Shown piece after piece: positions 25,551-34,584 of a DNA stretch of 64,000 nt. This DNA is from Saccharopolyspora erythraea (GTDB lineage: Bacteria; Actinomycetota; Actinomycetes; Mycobacteriales; Pseudonocardiaceae), in the NCBI RefSeq assembly GCF_018141105.1, contig NZ_CP054839.1, forward strand, positions 7,691,411-7,755,410. Reading direction: 5' to 3'. Each line of letters begins with the position of its first letter. Positions within the stretch are counted from its first letter, which is position 1. The position numbers and the translations under genes were made by a program. Below the pieces are notes generated by a model. It worked only from the letters and a program-made list of their open reading frames with translations. It did not search any database and was not told the DNA's origin.

Positions 25551-28184
25551 TCAGTGCACCAATGTCAACACGGTCTCCGACCTCGGCCCGCGACGCCGGA
25601 CGGTGCGGGCCCGCAGCCACGCCTCCAGCCGGTCCTCGGGCAGCGGACGCGAGATCAGGTAGCCCTGTGCGATGTCGCACCCCATCGCGACGAGCTGGTC
25701 GCGGGCCGCGTCGTCCTCGACGCCCTCGGCCACCACCACGAGCTCCAGGGAGTGGCCCAGCTCGACGATGGAGCGCACCACGGCCATGTCGCCGAGGTCG
25801 GTGCCCATGCCGAGCACGAAGCTCTTGTCGATCTTCACCTCGTCCACCGGAAGCTGGCGCAGGTAGGCCAGCGAGGAGTAGCCGGTGCCGAAGTCGTCCA
25901 CGGCCAGCACCACGCCGAGCGCGTGCAGCCTTCTCAGGACCGGCATCGAGCGCTCCGGGTCCTCCATCACGCTGGACTCGGTCAGCTCGAAGGTGAGCAG
26001 CTCGGGCGGGATCTCGTGGCGGCCGAGCGCTTCGGCGACCCGGTCCGGGAACGACTCGTCGGCGAGGTTGCGGACCGAGAGGTTCACCGCGACCGACATC
26101 CGCAGCCCGCGGTCGAGCCACTTGCGCACCTTCACCAGCGCGCATTCCATGACGAAGGAGGTCAGGGCGTCGACCAGCCCGGTGGCCTCCACCACCGGCA
26201 CGAACTCGTCGGGATCGAGCCGCCCGTACTCGGGATGCGACCAGCGCACCAGGGCTTCGGCCCCGACCACCTGCCGCTCCGGCAGCGAGACCTTCGGCTG
26301 GTAGTGCACCTCGATCTGGCCGGAGTCGATGGCCTGGCGGAACTGGGTGACGAGCTGGAAGCGGCGCAGGAAGACCTGGCCCATCGCCGGCGCGTAGCGG
26401 CGCACGCCGTCCTCGCCGTTGCGGGCGGCCCGGACGGCGACGTCGGCGCGTTGCAGCAGGGTGTCGACGTCGTTCTCGGGCTCGCCGTCGGCCGGGGCCG
26501 ACGAGACGTAGCCCGCGACCGCGGTGGCCTCCACGACCAGCTTGTCCAGCGGGTACGGCTCGGCGATCACCTCCCGGAGCCGGGTGGCGACCTCGCGCGC
26601 CTCGTCCTCGGTGTGGTCGAGCAGCAGCATCGCGAAGGCGTTGGCCTCCAGCCGCGCCAGCGGCGGTTCCGGCCCCAGCGCGTCGCGCATCCGGCGGCCC
26701 GCCGCGACCACCATCCGGTCGCCCCAGGTGTAGCCGAGCGCCTCGCTGACGGTGGTCAGGACGTCGAGGTCCATCCGCAGCACGACCGCCGTCCGGCCGT
26801 TGCGCAGCTCCTCGGCCGACATCTCCCGGAAGCCGGTCCGGTTGAGCAGGCCGGTCAGCGGATCGTGATAAGCGTCATGCCGCAGGCGGGCCAGCAGCCT
26901 TCGGTTGTCCATCGCGGTGGCCAGGTGGCTGGCCAGCGTGTGCAGCAGCCGGACGTCGGCGCGCCCGAAGCCGCGCCAGCGGCTGACCCGGTCGTGCGCC
27001 TCGACCGCGCCGAGGAGCTGGCTGGCTCCCCTCAGCGGCACCACGAGCGCTTCGTAGGCACCGCGCTGGCGCAGCGCCCGCCGCACCTCCTCCGGAGCCT
27101 CCAGCGTCCGGAACGAGCGCACGTGGCTTCCCGGCAGTTGCAGCAGCGGGTCGTCGCGCAGCGCCGACGGCGCGGCCTGCTCGGCGGCCTCCGGCAGCGG
27201 GTCGCCCGCGACCAGGGTGCTGACCTCGCCGCTGGGGTCCAGCCGCAGCCGCAGCACGACCCTGGTCGCGTTGAGCTGCTCTCGGATGCGTTCGGCCACC
27301 GGCTCCCACTCGGTGACCGACGGGGCCTCCAGATCGGCGTCGGAGGACGGGCCGCGCGCGGTGGCCTGCCCCGACCGGGCGACGCTCAGGCTGACGTCGC
27401 TGAGCGCTTCCAGGTCGCGCTGCTCGCGCAGCAGGCCGGAGTAGGCCCGGTAGAGCCCGAGGACGGCGACCGCGACCAGCCCGACCAGCAGCCAGCCCCA
27501 CGGGGTGGTGCTGGCGACCTCGTAGCTGATCAGACCAACCGAGGTGTTGAGCAGCCCGACCGCCAGCGTGTTGACCGCCAGTCGCGCGCCCGCCGACACC
27601 CGCATGGCGCCGCCGAGCACGTGCAGGGCGGCGAGCGCGAACCCGCAGCTGATCAGCGGGGAGGTCAGGGTGCCGACGACCGGGCCGAACCACTCCGGGC
27701 TCGCGGTGCCGACGGTCCGGGTGACCACGCTGGCGACCGCGAACGGGACCGCGATCTCCAGGCACATCACGCCGGCGTTGTAGGCGACGTGGGTGGCCGC
27801 CCGCCTACCGACCTGGGCGCCCAGCCCGGCCAGCAGGTTCGCGGCGAGCACCACCTCGAACGGGGCGGTGAGCAGGCCGAGGATCAGCGGGATCTCGGTG
27901 AAGGAGATCGTCCAGCCGACCCGTTTGACGTCGACGTCGATGGTGAGCTGCTCGGCGAGCAGGAAGCCCATCGCCAGCAGCGGCCCGATGAGCAGCAGGT
28001 TCGGGCTGTAGTGGAACGGCAGCCACGCCGAGGTCGCCGCCGACGCGGCCACGCCGGCGAGCAGCACCGCGAGCGAGAAGGCGGTGAACATCCGCCGCCG
28101 CACCGGGTCGACCTCGGCCCGCACCGGAGGGCGGGCTGCGTCGAGCGCGGCCGGCGACTCCAGAGAGCGGTGACGCTCGATCAT
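25551..28184 (-). CDS. Membrane cyclic-di-GMP phosphodiesterase with degenerate GGDEF (GAF-GGDEF-EAL)
   Basis: 877 residues, start 28184 with AGGAGGG upstream. Residues ~30-250 form a multi-helix membrane sensor, ~285-430 a GAF-like domain, ~435-600 a GGDEF domain, ~610-865 an EAL domain. The GGDEF active-site loop reads LEANAF (512-517), so cyclase activity should be lost. The EAL part is intact: EAL at 643-645, LTFELTESSVMED, DDFGTGYSSLAYLRQLPVDE, KIDKSF and AEGVED. The expected activity is hydrolysis of cyclic di-GMP, possibly tuned by the dead GGDEF domain binding GTP. The nearest Streptomyces analogues are the Rmd-type proteins that control development. It is transcribed alone; signal unknown. 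Confidence 0.9.
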   Translation of the reverse strand: MIERHRSLESPAALDAARPPVRAEVDPVRRRMFTAFSLAVLLAGVAASAATSAWLPFHYSPNLLLIGPLLAMGFLLAEQLTIDVDVKRVGWTISFTEIPLILGLLTAPFEVVLAANLLAGLGAQVGRRAATHVAYNAGVMCLEIAVPFAVASVVTRTVGTASPEWFGPVVGTLTSPLISCGFALAALHVLGGAMRVSAGARLAVNTLAVGLLNTSVGLISYEVASTTPWGWLLVGLVAVAVLGLYRAYSGLLREQRDLEALSDVSLSVARSGQATARGPSSDADLEAPSVTEWEPVAERIREQLNATRVVLRLRLDPSGEVSTLVAGDPLPEAAEQAAPSALRDDPLLQLPGSHVRSFRTLEAPEEVRRALRQRGAYEALVVPLRGASQLLGAVEAHDRVSRWRGFGRADVRLLHTLASHLATAMDNRRLLARLRHDAYHDPLTGLLNRTGFREMSAEELRNGRTAVVLRMDLDVLTTVSEALGYTWGDRMVVAAGRRMRDALGPEPPLARLEANAFAMLLLDHTEDEAREVATRLREVIAEPYPLDKLVVEATAVAGYVSSAPADGEPENDVDTLLQRADVAVRAARNGEDGVRRYAPAMGQVFLRRFQLVTQFRQAIDSGQIEVHYQPKVSLPERQVVGAEALVRWSHPEYGRLDPDEFVPVVEATGLVDALTSFVMECALVKVRKWLDRGLRMSVAVNLSVRNLADESFPDRVAEALGRHEIPPELLTFELTESSVMEDPERSMPVLRRLHALGVVLAVDDFGTGYSSLAYLRQLPVDEVKIDKSFVLGMGTDLGDMAVVRSIVELGHSLELVVVAEGVEDDAARDQLVAMGCDIAQGYLISRPLPEDRLEAWLRARTVRRRGPRSETVLTLVH

Positions 28185-28503
28185 CCACCCTCCTGGTCGC
28201 CTGGCGACACGGGCGCCGCACCGGTTTGCCGTTGGGATCGTGACTCACGACAGGCGACCTTGGCCAGTGGCCGGAGACGCTCACCGCACCGCGGCGGGTG
28301 TGGAGTTCGCCATGTGGAACCGCGCACTCGGCCGAGTCCGGCGGACTGACCTGCGAATATCGCCGATCACCTGCTTCGGGGCACCCGGCCGGAAATGTTG
28401 TCGAGAAAGTCGTCCGGTCGGCTGTGAGCGGTCCCGCAACAACCCGAAAAAGCCTTCACGTTATGTGTCCGGGCTCGAACGGAAGGTGATCGACCTGCGG
28501 TTT
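28185..28503. other. Non-coding stretch between the EAL gene and the hydrolase gene
   Basis: 319 bp. It must contain the promoter of the GGDEF/EAL gene and the 3' end of the hydrolase transcript; no convincing promoter hexamers, hairpin terminator or small gene could be identified. Confidence 0.4.
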
Positions 28504-29484
28504 CTACGTGAGGCCGAGCTCGTCGAGGAAGTCCCGCACCGCCCGGTCGAGGTCGGCCAGCGCGATCTCCTCCACCGGCAGGTGCCCGCCGCCGCGCAAC
28601 GCCGCGAAGCGGGTCGGTCCGGCGATCCGGTCGAAGAAGCGGGTCGACAGGCTGGTGGGTATCCAGCGGTCCTCGTCGGGGTGGGCCAGCAGCACCGGCG
28701 GCCCGCGGAACTCCTCTGGCTCGGTCACCGGAGCGCTGGCGAGGTAGCTGCGCACGAAGCTCAGCGAGATCCAGTTCCCGCCGCCCAGCGCGTCGGCCCA
28801 CACCAGCTCGGCGAACTTGACGTTGTTCGACACCGCGGCGACGTTGGCCAGCCAGTGCACCGGGACCCGCGCCTGCCGCAGCGGCCACGGGGCCAGCGAC
28901 AGCAGACCGGACCACTGGCCGAGCTCCGGGCGCACCGCCAGGCGCCGCCGGACCTCCCCGCGCCGCGGGTCGGCCAGGCACGTCACCACGACTCCCGCGA
29001 CCGATCCGGCTGCCGCGGCGGCGACGTCGTAGGCCAGCCTGCCGCCGGTTCCGACGCCGAGCAGCACGACCGGTCGCGGGTCGGTGCGGCGTTCGTGCTC
29101 GAGCAGCGCCGCGACGCACTCCACCCAGGTCCGGTAGGTGACGTGGTGGCGGCCGGGGTCGGTGAGCCCGAACCCGGGCAGGTCCGGCGCCAGGTAGTCG
29201 AGGTCGTACAGCGAGGGGAGCCTGCCGTAGGGGGCGAGCATCCGGCCGTAGCCGCCCGCGCCGTGCAGTGCGACGAGCTTGGCGGGGGCGTCCGGGTGCG
29301 CCACCCGGTCCAGGTGCACGTCCATCCCCCGCCAGGTCCACCACTGCTCGTCGGGTGCCGTCTCGGCGGTGAGGCGCAGGCCGCCGGGGAAGAACTCCTG
29401 GTAGCTCAACCACTGGCGGTGGTGGAGGTATCCGGCGCCGGCTTCGGCGGGGCGCTCGGAGGTCGGTCGGGCGCTCAGGGGCAC
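28504..29484 (-). CDS. Alpha/beta-hydrolase fold protein
   Basis: 326 residues from GTG at 29484 (MPLSARPTSERPAEAG). Alpha/beta-hydrolase features: oxyanion strand LVALHGAGGYGRML, LAPDLPGFGLTDPG, and a C-terminal AHPDEDRWIP (acid) and GGGHLPVEE (His). The nucleophile elbow is unusual: LLGVGTGGRLAYD, with Gly-Thr in place of the usual Gly-x-Ser-x-Gly, so catalysis by Ser is doubtful. TATGTT stands six bases before the GTG and no Shine-Dalgarno is present, pointing to a leaderless mRNA. The long open frame upstream of this GTG has no conservation pattern. Substrate unknown. Confidence 0.78.
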   Translation of the reverse strand: MPLSARPTSERPAEAGAGYLHHRQWLSYQEFFPGGLRLTAETAPDEQWWTWRGMDVHLDRVAHPDAPAKLVALHGAGGYGRMLAPYGRLPSLYDLDYLAPDLPGFGLTDPGRHHVTYRTWVECVAALLEHERRTDPRPVVLLGVGTGGRLAYDVAAAAAGSVAGVVVTCLADPRRGEVRRRLAVRPELGQWSGLLSLAPWPLRQARVPVHWLANVAAVSNNVKFAELVWADALGGGNWISLSFVRSYLASAPVTEPEEFRGPPVLLAHPDEDRWIPTSLSTRFFDRIAGPTRFAALRGGGHLPVEEIALADLDRAVRDFLDELGLT

Positions 29485-29540
29485 AACTCGAACATACGGG
29501 GCCGGGGGCCACCGCGTCGGATGTTCATTTCCGGCTGATG

Positions 29541-29810
29541 TCAGCCGGTGCGCTCGTCGTCGGCCGGTCCCAAGCGGATCACCCCGTTGTCGAAGTCCAG
29601 CGGCCCCGCACCGGACTCGCGTTCGTCCTCTCGCGCGACGGCCACCCACTCCAGCCGTTCGAGCCGGTGCTTGGCGCCCGTGCTGAAAAGCCCTTCGACC
29701 TCGGTCGCGGCGGCTTCCAGCCGCCGCCGCGCCTCCGGCGGAGACGCGTGCTGCGCCGCGGCGCGCTGCTCGCGCCTGCGGCGCGCGCGGGCCGCGCGAT
29801 CGATGGCCAC
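29541..29810 (-). CDS. Small hypothetical protein
   Basis: 89 residues from GTG at 29810 (a second GTG at 29813 is possible). Basic N-terminus (DRAARARRRREQRAAAQHAS), helical middle with EARRRLEAAATEVEGLFS, and an acidic C-terminus containing LDFDNGVIRLGPADDE. TAGGCT (29817-29822) is exactly six bases upstream of the 29810 start, fitting leaderless expression. No family recognised; soluble and cytoplasmic by composition. It lies between the hydrolase gene and another small unknown on the same strand and could be co-regulated with them. Confidence 0.55.
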   Translation of the reverse strand: MAIDRAARARRRREQRAAAQHASPPEARRRLEAAATEVEGLFSTGAKHRLERLEWVAVAREDERESGAGPLDFDNGVIRLGPADDERTG

Positions 29811-29848
29811 CACACCAGCCTAGCCGCCGTGGAGGCCGAGGCCGAGGT

Positions 29849-30163
29849 TCACGAACCCGCGGCGGGACCGCGGTGCACCAGCGAGTCGGCCTGCGCGAGC
29901 CCGTCCTCCAGCGCAGCGCGCTCGCGCTCGTCGAGCCCGTCCGCGAAGCCGGGACCGGCGGCCTTGACCAGCACCATCAGCCGCTTTGCGATCCCCCGCG
30001 CCTGCGTCAGCCGCACCTGCGGGCCTTCCAGCACCCGCCGAGAGTCGGCGATGAGCTTGCGGTACCGGTGGTTGAGCTCCGCCCGCTCATCAACGACATC
30101 CAGCGCCCCCACCAGCCCACGCAGCTCGGAGGTCTCGACGAGCACGAAATACGGATCACTCAC
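29849..30163 (-). CDS. Small hypothetical protein
   Basis: 104 residues from GTG at 30163 (MSDPYFVLVETSELRGLVGA). Predominantly helical, with evenly spaced charged and Leu residues (NHRYRKLIADSRRVLEGPQV; RLTQARGIAKRLMVLVKAAG), ending in an acidic region. TAGGGT lies seven bases upstream of the GTG, again without a Shine-Dalgarno. An upstream ATG at 30232 would add Val-rich sequence that looks non-coding. Function not recognised. It is followed 38 bp later by the other small unknown, so the two may form a unit. Confidence 0.55.
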   Translation of the reverse strand: MSDPYFVLVETSELRGLVGALDVVDERAELNHRYRKLIADSRRVLEGPQVRLTQARGIAKRLMVLVKAAGPGFADGLDERERAALEDGLAQADSLVHRGPAAGS

Positions 30164-30256
30164 ACAAGAAACCCTAGAACACCAAGGAGGTCTCCCACCG
30201 CAAACGACCACGACAAAGGTCACAGCGGACAAGCCACCCCGCCGAATGCGCCCAAG

Positions 30257-30330
30257 AGCTCACCACCGCAGAGAAGGTGCCCGACAAAGTCACCAACCCA
30301 AAGGCGCCGACAAGCTCACCGCAGAGAAGG
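30257..30330. repeat. Short degenerate direct repeat in the tRNA-Tyr downstream region
   Basis: AGCTCACC(ACC)GCAGAGAAGG occurs at 30257-30277 and 30313-30330, about 53 bp apart, with related GACAAAG/TCACC fragments around. The ~300 bp from 30177 to 30477 holds no gene. Confidence 0.45.
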
Positions 30331-30477
30331 CGCCCCAAATGGTTGAGCGCCAGCGAAGGCCCGCTGGTAAAGCCCCAGGCCGGGAACGCTCAGAACGCGA
30401 GGAGCAGGTCACAAGCAACCACCGCACCGTGGGGGGCCCGGGGGGTTCGACCCCCCCCGACCAGCACAAACGAAGAG

Positions 30478-30508
30478 AGCCCTGTCCGCGCAATCCGCGG
30501 ACAGGGCT
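30478..30508 (-). terminator. Terminator after tRNA-Tyr
   Basis: AGCCCTGTCCGCG/CGCGGACAGGGCT, perfect 13-bp stem with loop CAATC, 15 bp beyond the 3' end of tRNA-Tyr and followed on the minus strand by pyrimidine-rich CTCTCTTCGTTT. Confidence 0.85.
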
Positions 30509-30522
30509 CACCCACTCTCGAG

Positions 30523-30603
30523 TGCCGGGTGGAGGATTCGAACCTCCGAAGCTTGCGCGGCTGATTTACAGTCAGCTCCCTTTGGCCACTCGGGCAACCC
30601 GGC
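30523..30603 (-). tRNA. tyrT: tRNA-Tyr (anticodon GTA)
   Basis: 81 nt, class II with a long variable arm. Acceptor GCCGGGT/ACCCGGC, discriminator A, anticodon loop CTGTAAA between GCTGA and TCAGC. CCA not encoded. A TATCCT hexamer at 30637-30642 is a possible -10 for it. Confidence 0.95.
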
Positions 30604-30729
30604 GTCGCGCACCAGTCGGAACTGGCTTGCGTGGAAAGGATACATACCGGCGTCCACCGGATTCTCAGGGGGGCGTGGCGGTAGCGTGTCCGGTGACCGC
30701 ATCGGCGAGCGCAACAGGAGGTAGGACAG

Positions 30730-31221
30730 GTGGCAGACCCGTCGTTCGACGTGGTGAGCAAGATCGACCGCCAGGAGGTCGACAACGCGCTGAACCAGGC
30801 CGCCAAGGAGCTGGCCAACCGGTTCGACTTCCGCGGTACCGGCACGAAGATCCAGTGGTCCGGTGAAGAGGCGATCAGCCTGGAGTCCGAGACCGAGGAG
30901 CGCTGCAAGGCCGCGATCGACGTCTTCAAGGAGAAGCTGATCAAGCGGGGCATCTCGCTGAAGGCGTTCGACGTGGGCGAGCCGGCTTCCTCCGGCCGGG
31001 TCTACAAGGTAACCGGCAAGCTCGTGCAGGGCATCGCCCAGGACGTGGCCAAGAAGATCTCGAAAAAGATCCGGGACGAGGCCCCGAAGGGCGTGCAGGC
31101 GCAGATCCAGGGTGACCAGCTGCGCGTGTCCGGCAAGAAGAAGGACGACCTGCAGACCGTCATCCAGCTTTTGAAGTCCAGCGACTTCGAAGTCGCCCTG
31201 CAGTTCGAGAACTACCGGTAA
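30730..31221 (+). CDS. yajQ: YajQ family nucleotide-binding protein
   Basis: 163 residues, GTG at 30730 behind a clear AGGAGGT seven bases upstream. The whole sequence follows the YajQ/DUF520 pattern: [69 protein letters not shown] and the end [17 protein letters not shown]. Two ferredoxin-like domains form one compact protein. Members bind cyclic di-GMP or other nucleotides and act as effectors on gene expression; the natural ligand in actinomycetes is unproven. It precedes rmlA by 36 bp on the same strand, and a GGDEF/EAL protein is encoded 3 kb away. Confidence 0.95.
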   Translation: MADPSFDVVSKIDRQEVDNALNQAAKELANRFDFRGTGTKIQWSGEEAISLESETEERCKAAIDVFKEKLIKRGISLKAFDVGEPASSGRVYKVTGKLVQGIAQDVAKKISKKIRDEAPKGVQAQIQGDQLRVSGKKKDDLQTVIQLLKSSDFEVALQFENYR

Positions 31222-31257
31222 CTTGGGCCGCGGCGCCGTCGCTGGAGGGGAATCCGG

Positions 31258-32139
31258 GTGAAGGGGATCGTGCTGGCCGGTGGCAGCGGGACGAGGCTGC
31301 ACCCGCTGACGCAGGTCGTGTCCAAGCAGCTGTTGCCGGTCTACGACAAGCCGATGGTCTACTACCCGTTGTCGGTGCTGATGCTGGCCGGCATCCGGGA
31401 GGTCCTGCTCATCTCGACCCCGGCCGACCTGCCGCTGTTCCGCAGGCTGCTCGGCGACGGTTCGCAGTTCGGCATCTCGATCGACTACGCCGAGCAGCCC
31501 GAGCCCAACGGTCTGGCCGAGGCGTTCGTCATCGGTGCCGACTTCGTCGGTGACGACTCGGTGGCGCTCGTGCTGGGCGACAACATCTTCTACGGGCAGG
31601 GTTTCTCCAAGCTGCTGCAGCAGTGCACGCGGGAGCTGGAGGGCTGCATGCTCTTCGGCTACCCGGTGCGCGATCCCCAGCGCTACGGGGTCGGTGAGAT
31701 CGACGGGGACGGCAGGCTCCTCTCGATCGTGGAGAAGCCGGAGCGGCCGCGTTCCAACACCGCCATCACCGGGCTGTACTTCTACGACAACGCCGTGGTG
31801 GAGATCGCCCGGGGGCTGCGCCCGTCGGCGCGGGGCGAGCTGGAGATCACCGACGTCAACATGGAGTACCTGCGGCGCGGGAGTGCCCGGCTGACCGAGC
31901 TCGGGCGTGGGTTCGCCTGGCTGGACACCGGTACGCACGCCTCGCTGCTGGACGCCTCGCAGTTCGTGCAGGTGCTGGAGAACCGGCAGGGCGTGCGGAT
32001 CGCGTGCCTCGAGGAGATCGCGCTGCGGATGGGCTACATCTCGCCCGAGGAGTGCTTCGCGCTGGGCGCGAAGCTGGCCAAGTCCGGCTACGGCGAGTAC
32101 GTCATGTCCGTCGCGCGCAACGCCGGGGCGCCCGGCTGA
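31258..32139 (+). CDS. rmlA: Glucose-1-phosphate thymidylyltransferase
   Basis: 293 residues from GTG at 31258 (GGAGGGG upstream). Nucleotidyltransferase with [53 protein letters not shown] and [20 protein letters not shown], the classic RmlA/RfbA pattern; length is normal. It joins glucose-1-phosphate and dTTP to give dTDP-glucose, the entry to dTDP-rhamnose and other deoxysugars used for cell-wall linkage or glycosylated antibiotics. No other deoxysugar gene is adjacent. It may be co-transcribed with yajQ. Confidence 0.95.
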   Translation: MKGIVLAGGSGTRLHPLTQVVSKQLLPVYDKPMVYYPLSVLMLAGIREVLLISTPADLPLFRRLLGDGSQFGISIDYAEQPEPNGLAEAFVIGADFVGDDSVALVLGDNIFYGQGFSKLLQQCTRELEGCMLFGYPVRDPQRYGVGEIDGDGRLLSIVEKPERPRSNTAITGLYFYDNAVVEIARGLRPSARGELEITDVNMEYLRRGSARLTELGRGFAWLDTGTHASLLDASQFVQVLENRQGVRIACLEEIALRMGYISPEECFALGAKLAKSGYGEYVMSVARNAGAPG

Positions 32140-32142
32140 CAG

Positions 32143-33021
32143 TCACCACGTCGCCGGGGGCAGCTGGCGTCCCGCCATGCCTTCCAGGCGCCGGACCCGT
32201 TCGCTGATCGGCGGGTGGGTCGAGAACAGCCGCGTCAGCCGTTCGCCTGGCCGGAACGGGTTGGCGATCATCAGGTGCGACTCGGACACCAGCTTGGGTT
32301 CCGGCGGCAGGGGCGCGAGCTGGGTGCCGCGCTCGAGCTTGCGCAGCGCCGATGCCAGCGCCAGCGGGTCGCCGGTGAGCTCGGCGCCGGACGCGTCGGC
32401 CTGGTACTCCCTGGAGCGGCTGACCGCCATCTGCACGACTCCGGCCGCGATCGGCCCCAGCAGGGCGACCAGCAGCATCGCGAAGGCGTTCGGCCGGTCC
32501 TCGTCGTCGCCGCCGAACATGCCGAACAGCAGCCCGAAGTTCGCCAGGAACGTGACGACGCTGGCCAGCGCTCCCGCGACGCTGGAGATCAGGATGTCGC
32601 GGTTGTAGACGTGCGACAGCTCGTGGCCGAGCACCGCGCGCAGCTCGCGCTCGTCGAGCAGCTCGAGGATTCCCTGGGTGCAGCAGACCGCCGCGTTGCG
32701 CGGGTTGCGCCCGGTCGCGAACGCGTTGGGCGCCGCGGTGGGGCTGATGTAGAGCGCGGGCATCGGCTGCTTGGCCGAGGTGGCCAGCTCGCGCACGATC
32801 CGGTACATCGCGGGCTGTTCGGCTTCGGAGACCGGGCGTGCGTGCATCGCGCGCAGCGCCAGCCTGGCCGAGTTGAAGTAGGCGTAGCCGTTCATGCCCA
32901 GCGCGACGACGAGCGCGATGACCAGGCCGCCGCGCCCGAACAGCGAGCCGACCAGCAGCACGAGGGCGCTCATACCGCCCAGCAGCAGGGCGGTCTTCAA
33001 CCCGTTGAAGTGACTGTGCAC
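32143..33021 (-). CDS. htpX: HtpX-type membrane zinc metalloprotease
   Basis: 292 residues, GTG at 33021 with AGGA upstream. Two N-terminal membrane helices ([36 protein letters not shown]), catalytic GHELSH, further hydrophobic segments (~155-225) and third zinc ligand region [15 protein letters not shown]. The M48 family enzyme sits in the membrane with its active site in the cytoplasm and degrades misfolded membrane proteins. Its stop lies three bases from the rmlA stop, convergent, with no room for a terminator between them. In mycobacteria htpX is next to grcC1 and the menaquinone genes; here it lies a few kb from them. Confidence 0.94.
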   Translation of the reverse strand: MHSHFNGLKTALLLGGMSALVLLVGSLFGRGGLVIALVVALGMNGYAYFNSARLALRAMHARPVSEAEQPAMYRIVRELATSAKQPMPALYISPTAAPNAFATGRNPRNAAVCCTQGILELLDERELRAVLGHELSHVYNRDILISSVAGALASVVTFLANFGLLFGMFGGDDEDRPNAFAMLLVALLGPIAAGVVQMAVSRSREYQADASGAELTGDPLALASALRKLERGTQLAPLPPEPKLVSESHLMIANPFRPGERLTRLFSTHPPISERVRRLEGMAGRQLPPATW

Positions 33022-33128
33022 AGCGTTCCTGCCTCCGCCGGGAAACCGTCGTTGCAGTCGAAGGTCACTCAGGAAACGCTGTCACGCGAGCCGAAGTTCC
33101 AGCGCGCGGGCGTGCCGAACACCACTCG

Positions 33129-33167
33129 GCGCTGGTGAGCGGGTCGTCGGCCCCCGCTCACCAGCGC
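33129..33167 (-). terminator. Terminator after the DDAH-like gene
   Basis: GCGCTGGTGAGCGGG (33129-33143) and CCCGCTCACCAGCGC (33153-33167) form a perfect 15-bp stem with a 9-nt loop between the DDAH-like gene and htpX. Confidence 0.8.
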
Positions 33168-33206
33168 CTGCGGCCGGGTTAGCGTCGTCGGGTCAGTGGA
33201 GCGGGG

Positions 33207-34058
33207 TCAGTGCAGTTCCATCGTGCAGCACTTCGGCCCTCCACCGGACTTCCGCAGCTCCGAGACGTCGAGCATGATCGGCTCGTAGCCGCGGGCGGTG
33301 AGCTGGGCGGCCAGACCCGTCGCCTCCAGCGGCAGCACCACGTTGCGGCCGTCGGAGACGCCGTTGAGGCCCAGGCACGCGGCGTCTTCGGCGTCGGCGA
33401 CCACCGCGTCGGGGAACAGGCGTTCCAGCACGCGCCGCGAACCCGCGGAGAAGGCGTCCGGGTAGTAGGCGATCTGCGGGTGCTCACCGCGTTCCAGCAC
33501 GAAAAGCGCGGTGTCGAGGTGGTAGTAGCGCGGGTCGGTCAGGCTCAGCGACACGACCGGTACGCCCAGCACCTCCTGGGCCTCGGCGTGCGCCTCGGGG
33601 TCGGTGCGGAAGCCGGAACCGGCCAGCAGCAGCGTCCCGGTCCAGGCGAAGTCGCCCTCGGCCTCGTTTACCCGCGACGGCATGACCAGCTCGCGGTAGC
33701 CGCGGGTGGTGAACCAACGGCGGAAGTGCTCGGCCTCGGCGGCCCGTTCCGGTGCGCGGAACCGGGCGCCGAGCACCCGGCCGTCGATCACGGTCGCGGA
33801 GTTCGCCGAGAAGACCATGTCGGGCAGTCCGGGCTGCGGCTCGATGACGTGCACGGTGTGGCCGAGGCGCTCGTAGGTCTGCTTGAGGGCCTCCCACTGC
33901 TTCATCGCCAGCTCGGTGTCGACCGGCGAGGTGGGGTCCATCCAGGGATTGATCGAGTACTCGACGGCGAAGTGCTTCGGCGGGCACATCACGTAGTGCC
34001 TGGCCGTCGGGAGCTTGGCGCGTGAGTCGGCGGCGGCGGGCGCAGCGGAGACCGTCAT
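33207..34058 (-). CDS. ddaH: Amidinotransferase-fold hydrolase, dimethylarginine/arginine hydrolase-like
   Basis: 283 residues, ATG at 34058. Pentein fold: MCPPKHFAVEYSINPWMDP near the start, EAEGDFAWTG, catalytic His in YYHLDTALFVLERG and C-terminal catalytic Cys in GGGPKCCTMELH. These match the DDAH/arginine-deiminase superfamily, which splits guanidino groups. Mycobacterial neighbours of the same kind (DDAH-like gene beside an AsnC regulator and ornithine aminotransferase) suggest a role in arginine or methylarginine catabolism. The promoter is clear (34066-34094) and the ATG lies seven bases after the -10, so the mRNA should be leaderless. Divergent from an Lrp-type regulator likely to control it. 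Confidence 0.88.
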   Translation of the reverse strand: MTVSAAPAAADSRAKLPTARHYVMCPPKHFAVEYSINPWMDPTSPVDTELAMKQWEALKQTYERLGHTVHVIEPQPGLPDMVFSANSATVIDGRVLGARFRAPERAAEAEHFRRWFTTRGYRELVMPSRVNEAEGDFAWTGTLLLAGSGFRTDPEAHAEAQEVLGVPVVSLSLTDPRYYHLDTALFVLERGEHPQIAYYPDAFSAGSRRVLERLFPDAVVADAEDAACLGLNGVSDGRNVVLPLEATGLAAQLTARGYEPIMLDVSELRKSGGGPKCCTMELH

Positions 34059-34065
34059 GAATCGA

Positions 34066-34094
34066 AATCTAACCGGTGCCCGGACCGCCTACAA
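34066..34094 (-). promoter_or_regulatory. Promoter of the DDAH-like gene (leaderless)
   Basis: TTGTAG (34089-34094) - 17 bases - TAGATT (34066-34071) on the minus strand; seven bases then lead to the ATG at 34058, so transcription would begin at or next to the start codon. It overlaps the short divergent region shared with the Lrp-type gene. Confidence 0.55.
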
Positions 34095-34132
34095 CGTCAC
34101 TCCGTTGCGGCGGATACGGCAGAATGTTGCGT

Positions 34133-34573
34133 ATGGACTCCCTCGATCAGCGAATCGTTTCGCGACTGGTGGCCGACGCCCGGGCCAGCTACGCCGAGAT
34201 AGGCGCGGAGGTGGGGCTGTCGGCCCCGGCGGTGAAACGACGGGTCGACAAGCTGCTCGACCTGGGTGTCCTGCAGGGATTCACCGCGGTGGTCGATCCG
34301 GAGGCGCTCGGCTGGGGCACCGAGGCGTTCGTGGAGGTGCACTGCCACGGCAACGTCCCCACGCAACGAATCCGCAGCGGCCTGGAGCCGCTGCCCGAGG
34401 TCGTCGCGGCCTACACGGTGTCCGGGCCTGCCGACGCGATCGTGCACCTGCGCGCCGCGGACATCCACCACCTCGAGACCGCGCTGGAGCGGCTGCGGGC
34501 GGTGGAGTTCGTCAGCCGGACGGTGTCGACGGTGGTGCTGTCGCGGCTGCTGGAGCGACCGCCGCAGGCCTGA
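34133..34573 (+). CDS. Lrp/AsnC family transcriptional regulator
   Basis: 146 residues from ATG at 34133 (MDSLDQRIVSRLVADARASY); ATG at 34124 is an alternative. N-terminal winged helix-turn-helix with AEIGAEVGLSAPAVKRRVDK, then a RAM ligand domain (FVEVHCHGNVPTQRIRSGLE; YTVSGPADAIVHLRAADIHH) in which amino acids bind. Such proteins sense amino acids and commonly control a divergent catabolic gene, here the DDAH-like hydrolase 74 bp away. No Shine-Dalgarno is evident. Followed by a hairpin shared with the convergent downstream gene. Confidence 0.92.
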   Translation: MDSLDQRIVSRLVADARASYAEIGAEVGLSAPAVKRRVDKLLDLGVLQGFTAVVDPEALGWGTEAFVEVHCHGNVPTQRIRSGLEPLPEVVAAYTVSGPADAIVHLRAADIHHLETALERLRAVEFVSRTVSTVVLSRLLERPPQA

Positions 34574-34584
34574 GCGACGCAGAC

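Noticed and set aside
30441-30457. GGGGG-TTCGACC-CCCCC resembling a tRNA T-arm on the plus strand
   Set aside because: No acceptor, D or anticodon arms can be found around it; treated as a chance palindrome or a very decayed remnant.
30637-30642. TATCCT as tRNA-Tyr -10
   Set aside because: Position is right but no -35 at acceptable spacing, so not listed as a separate promoter.
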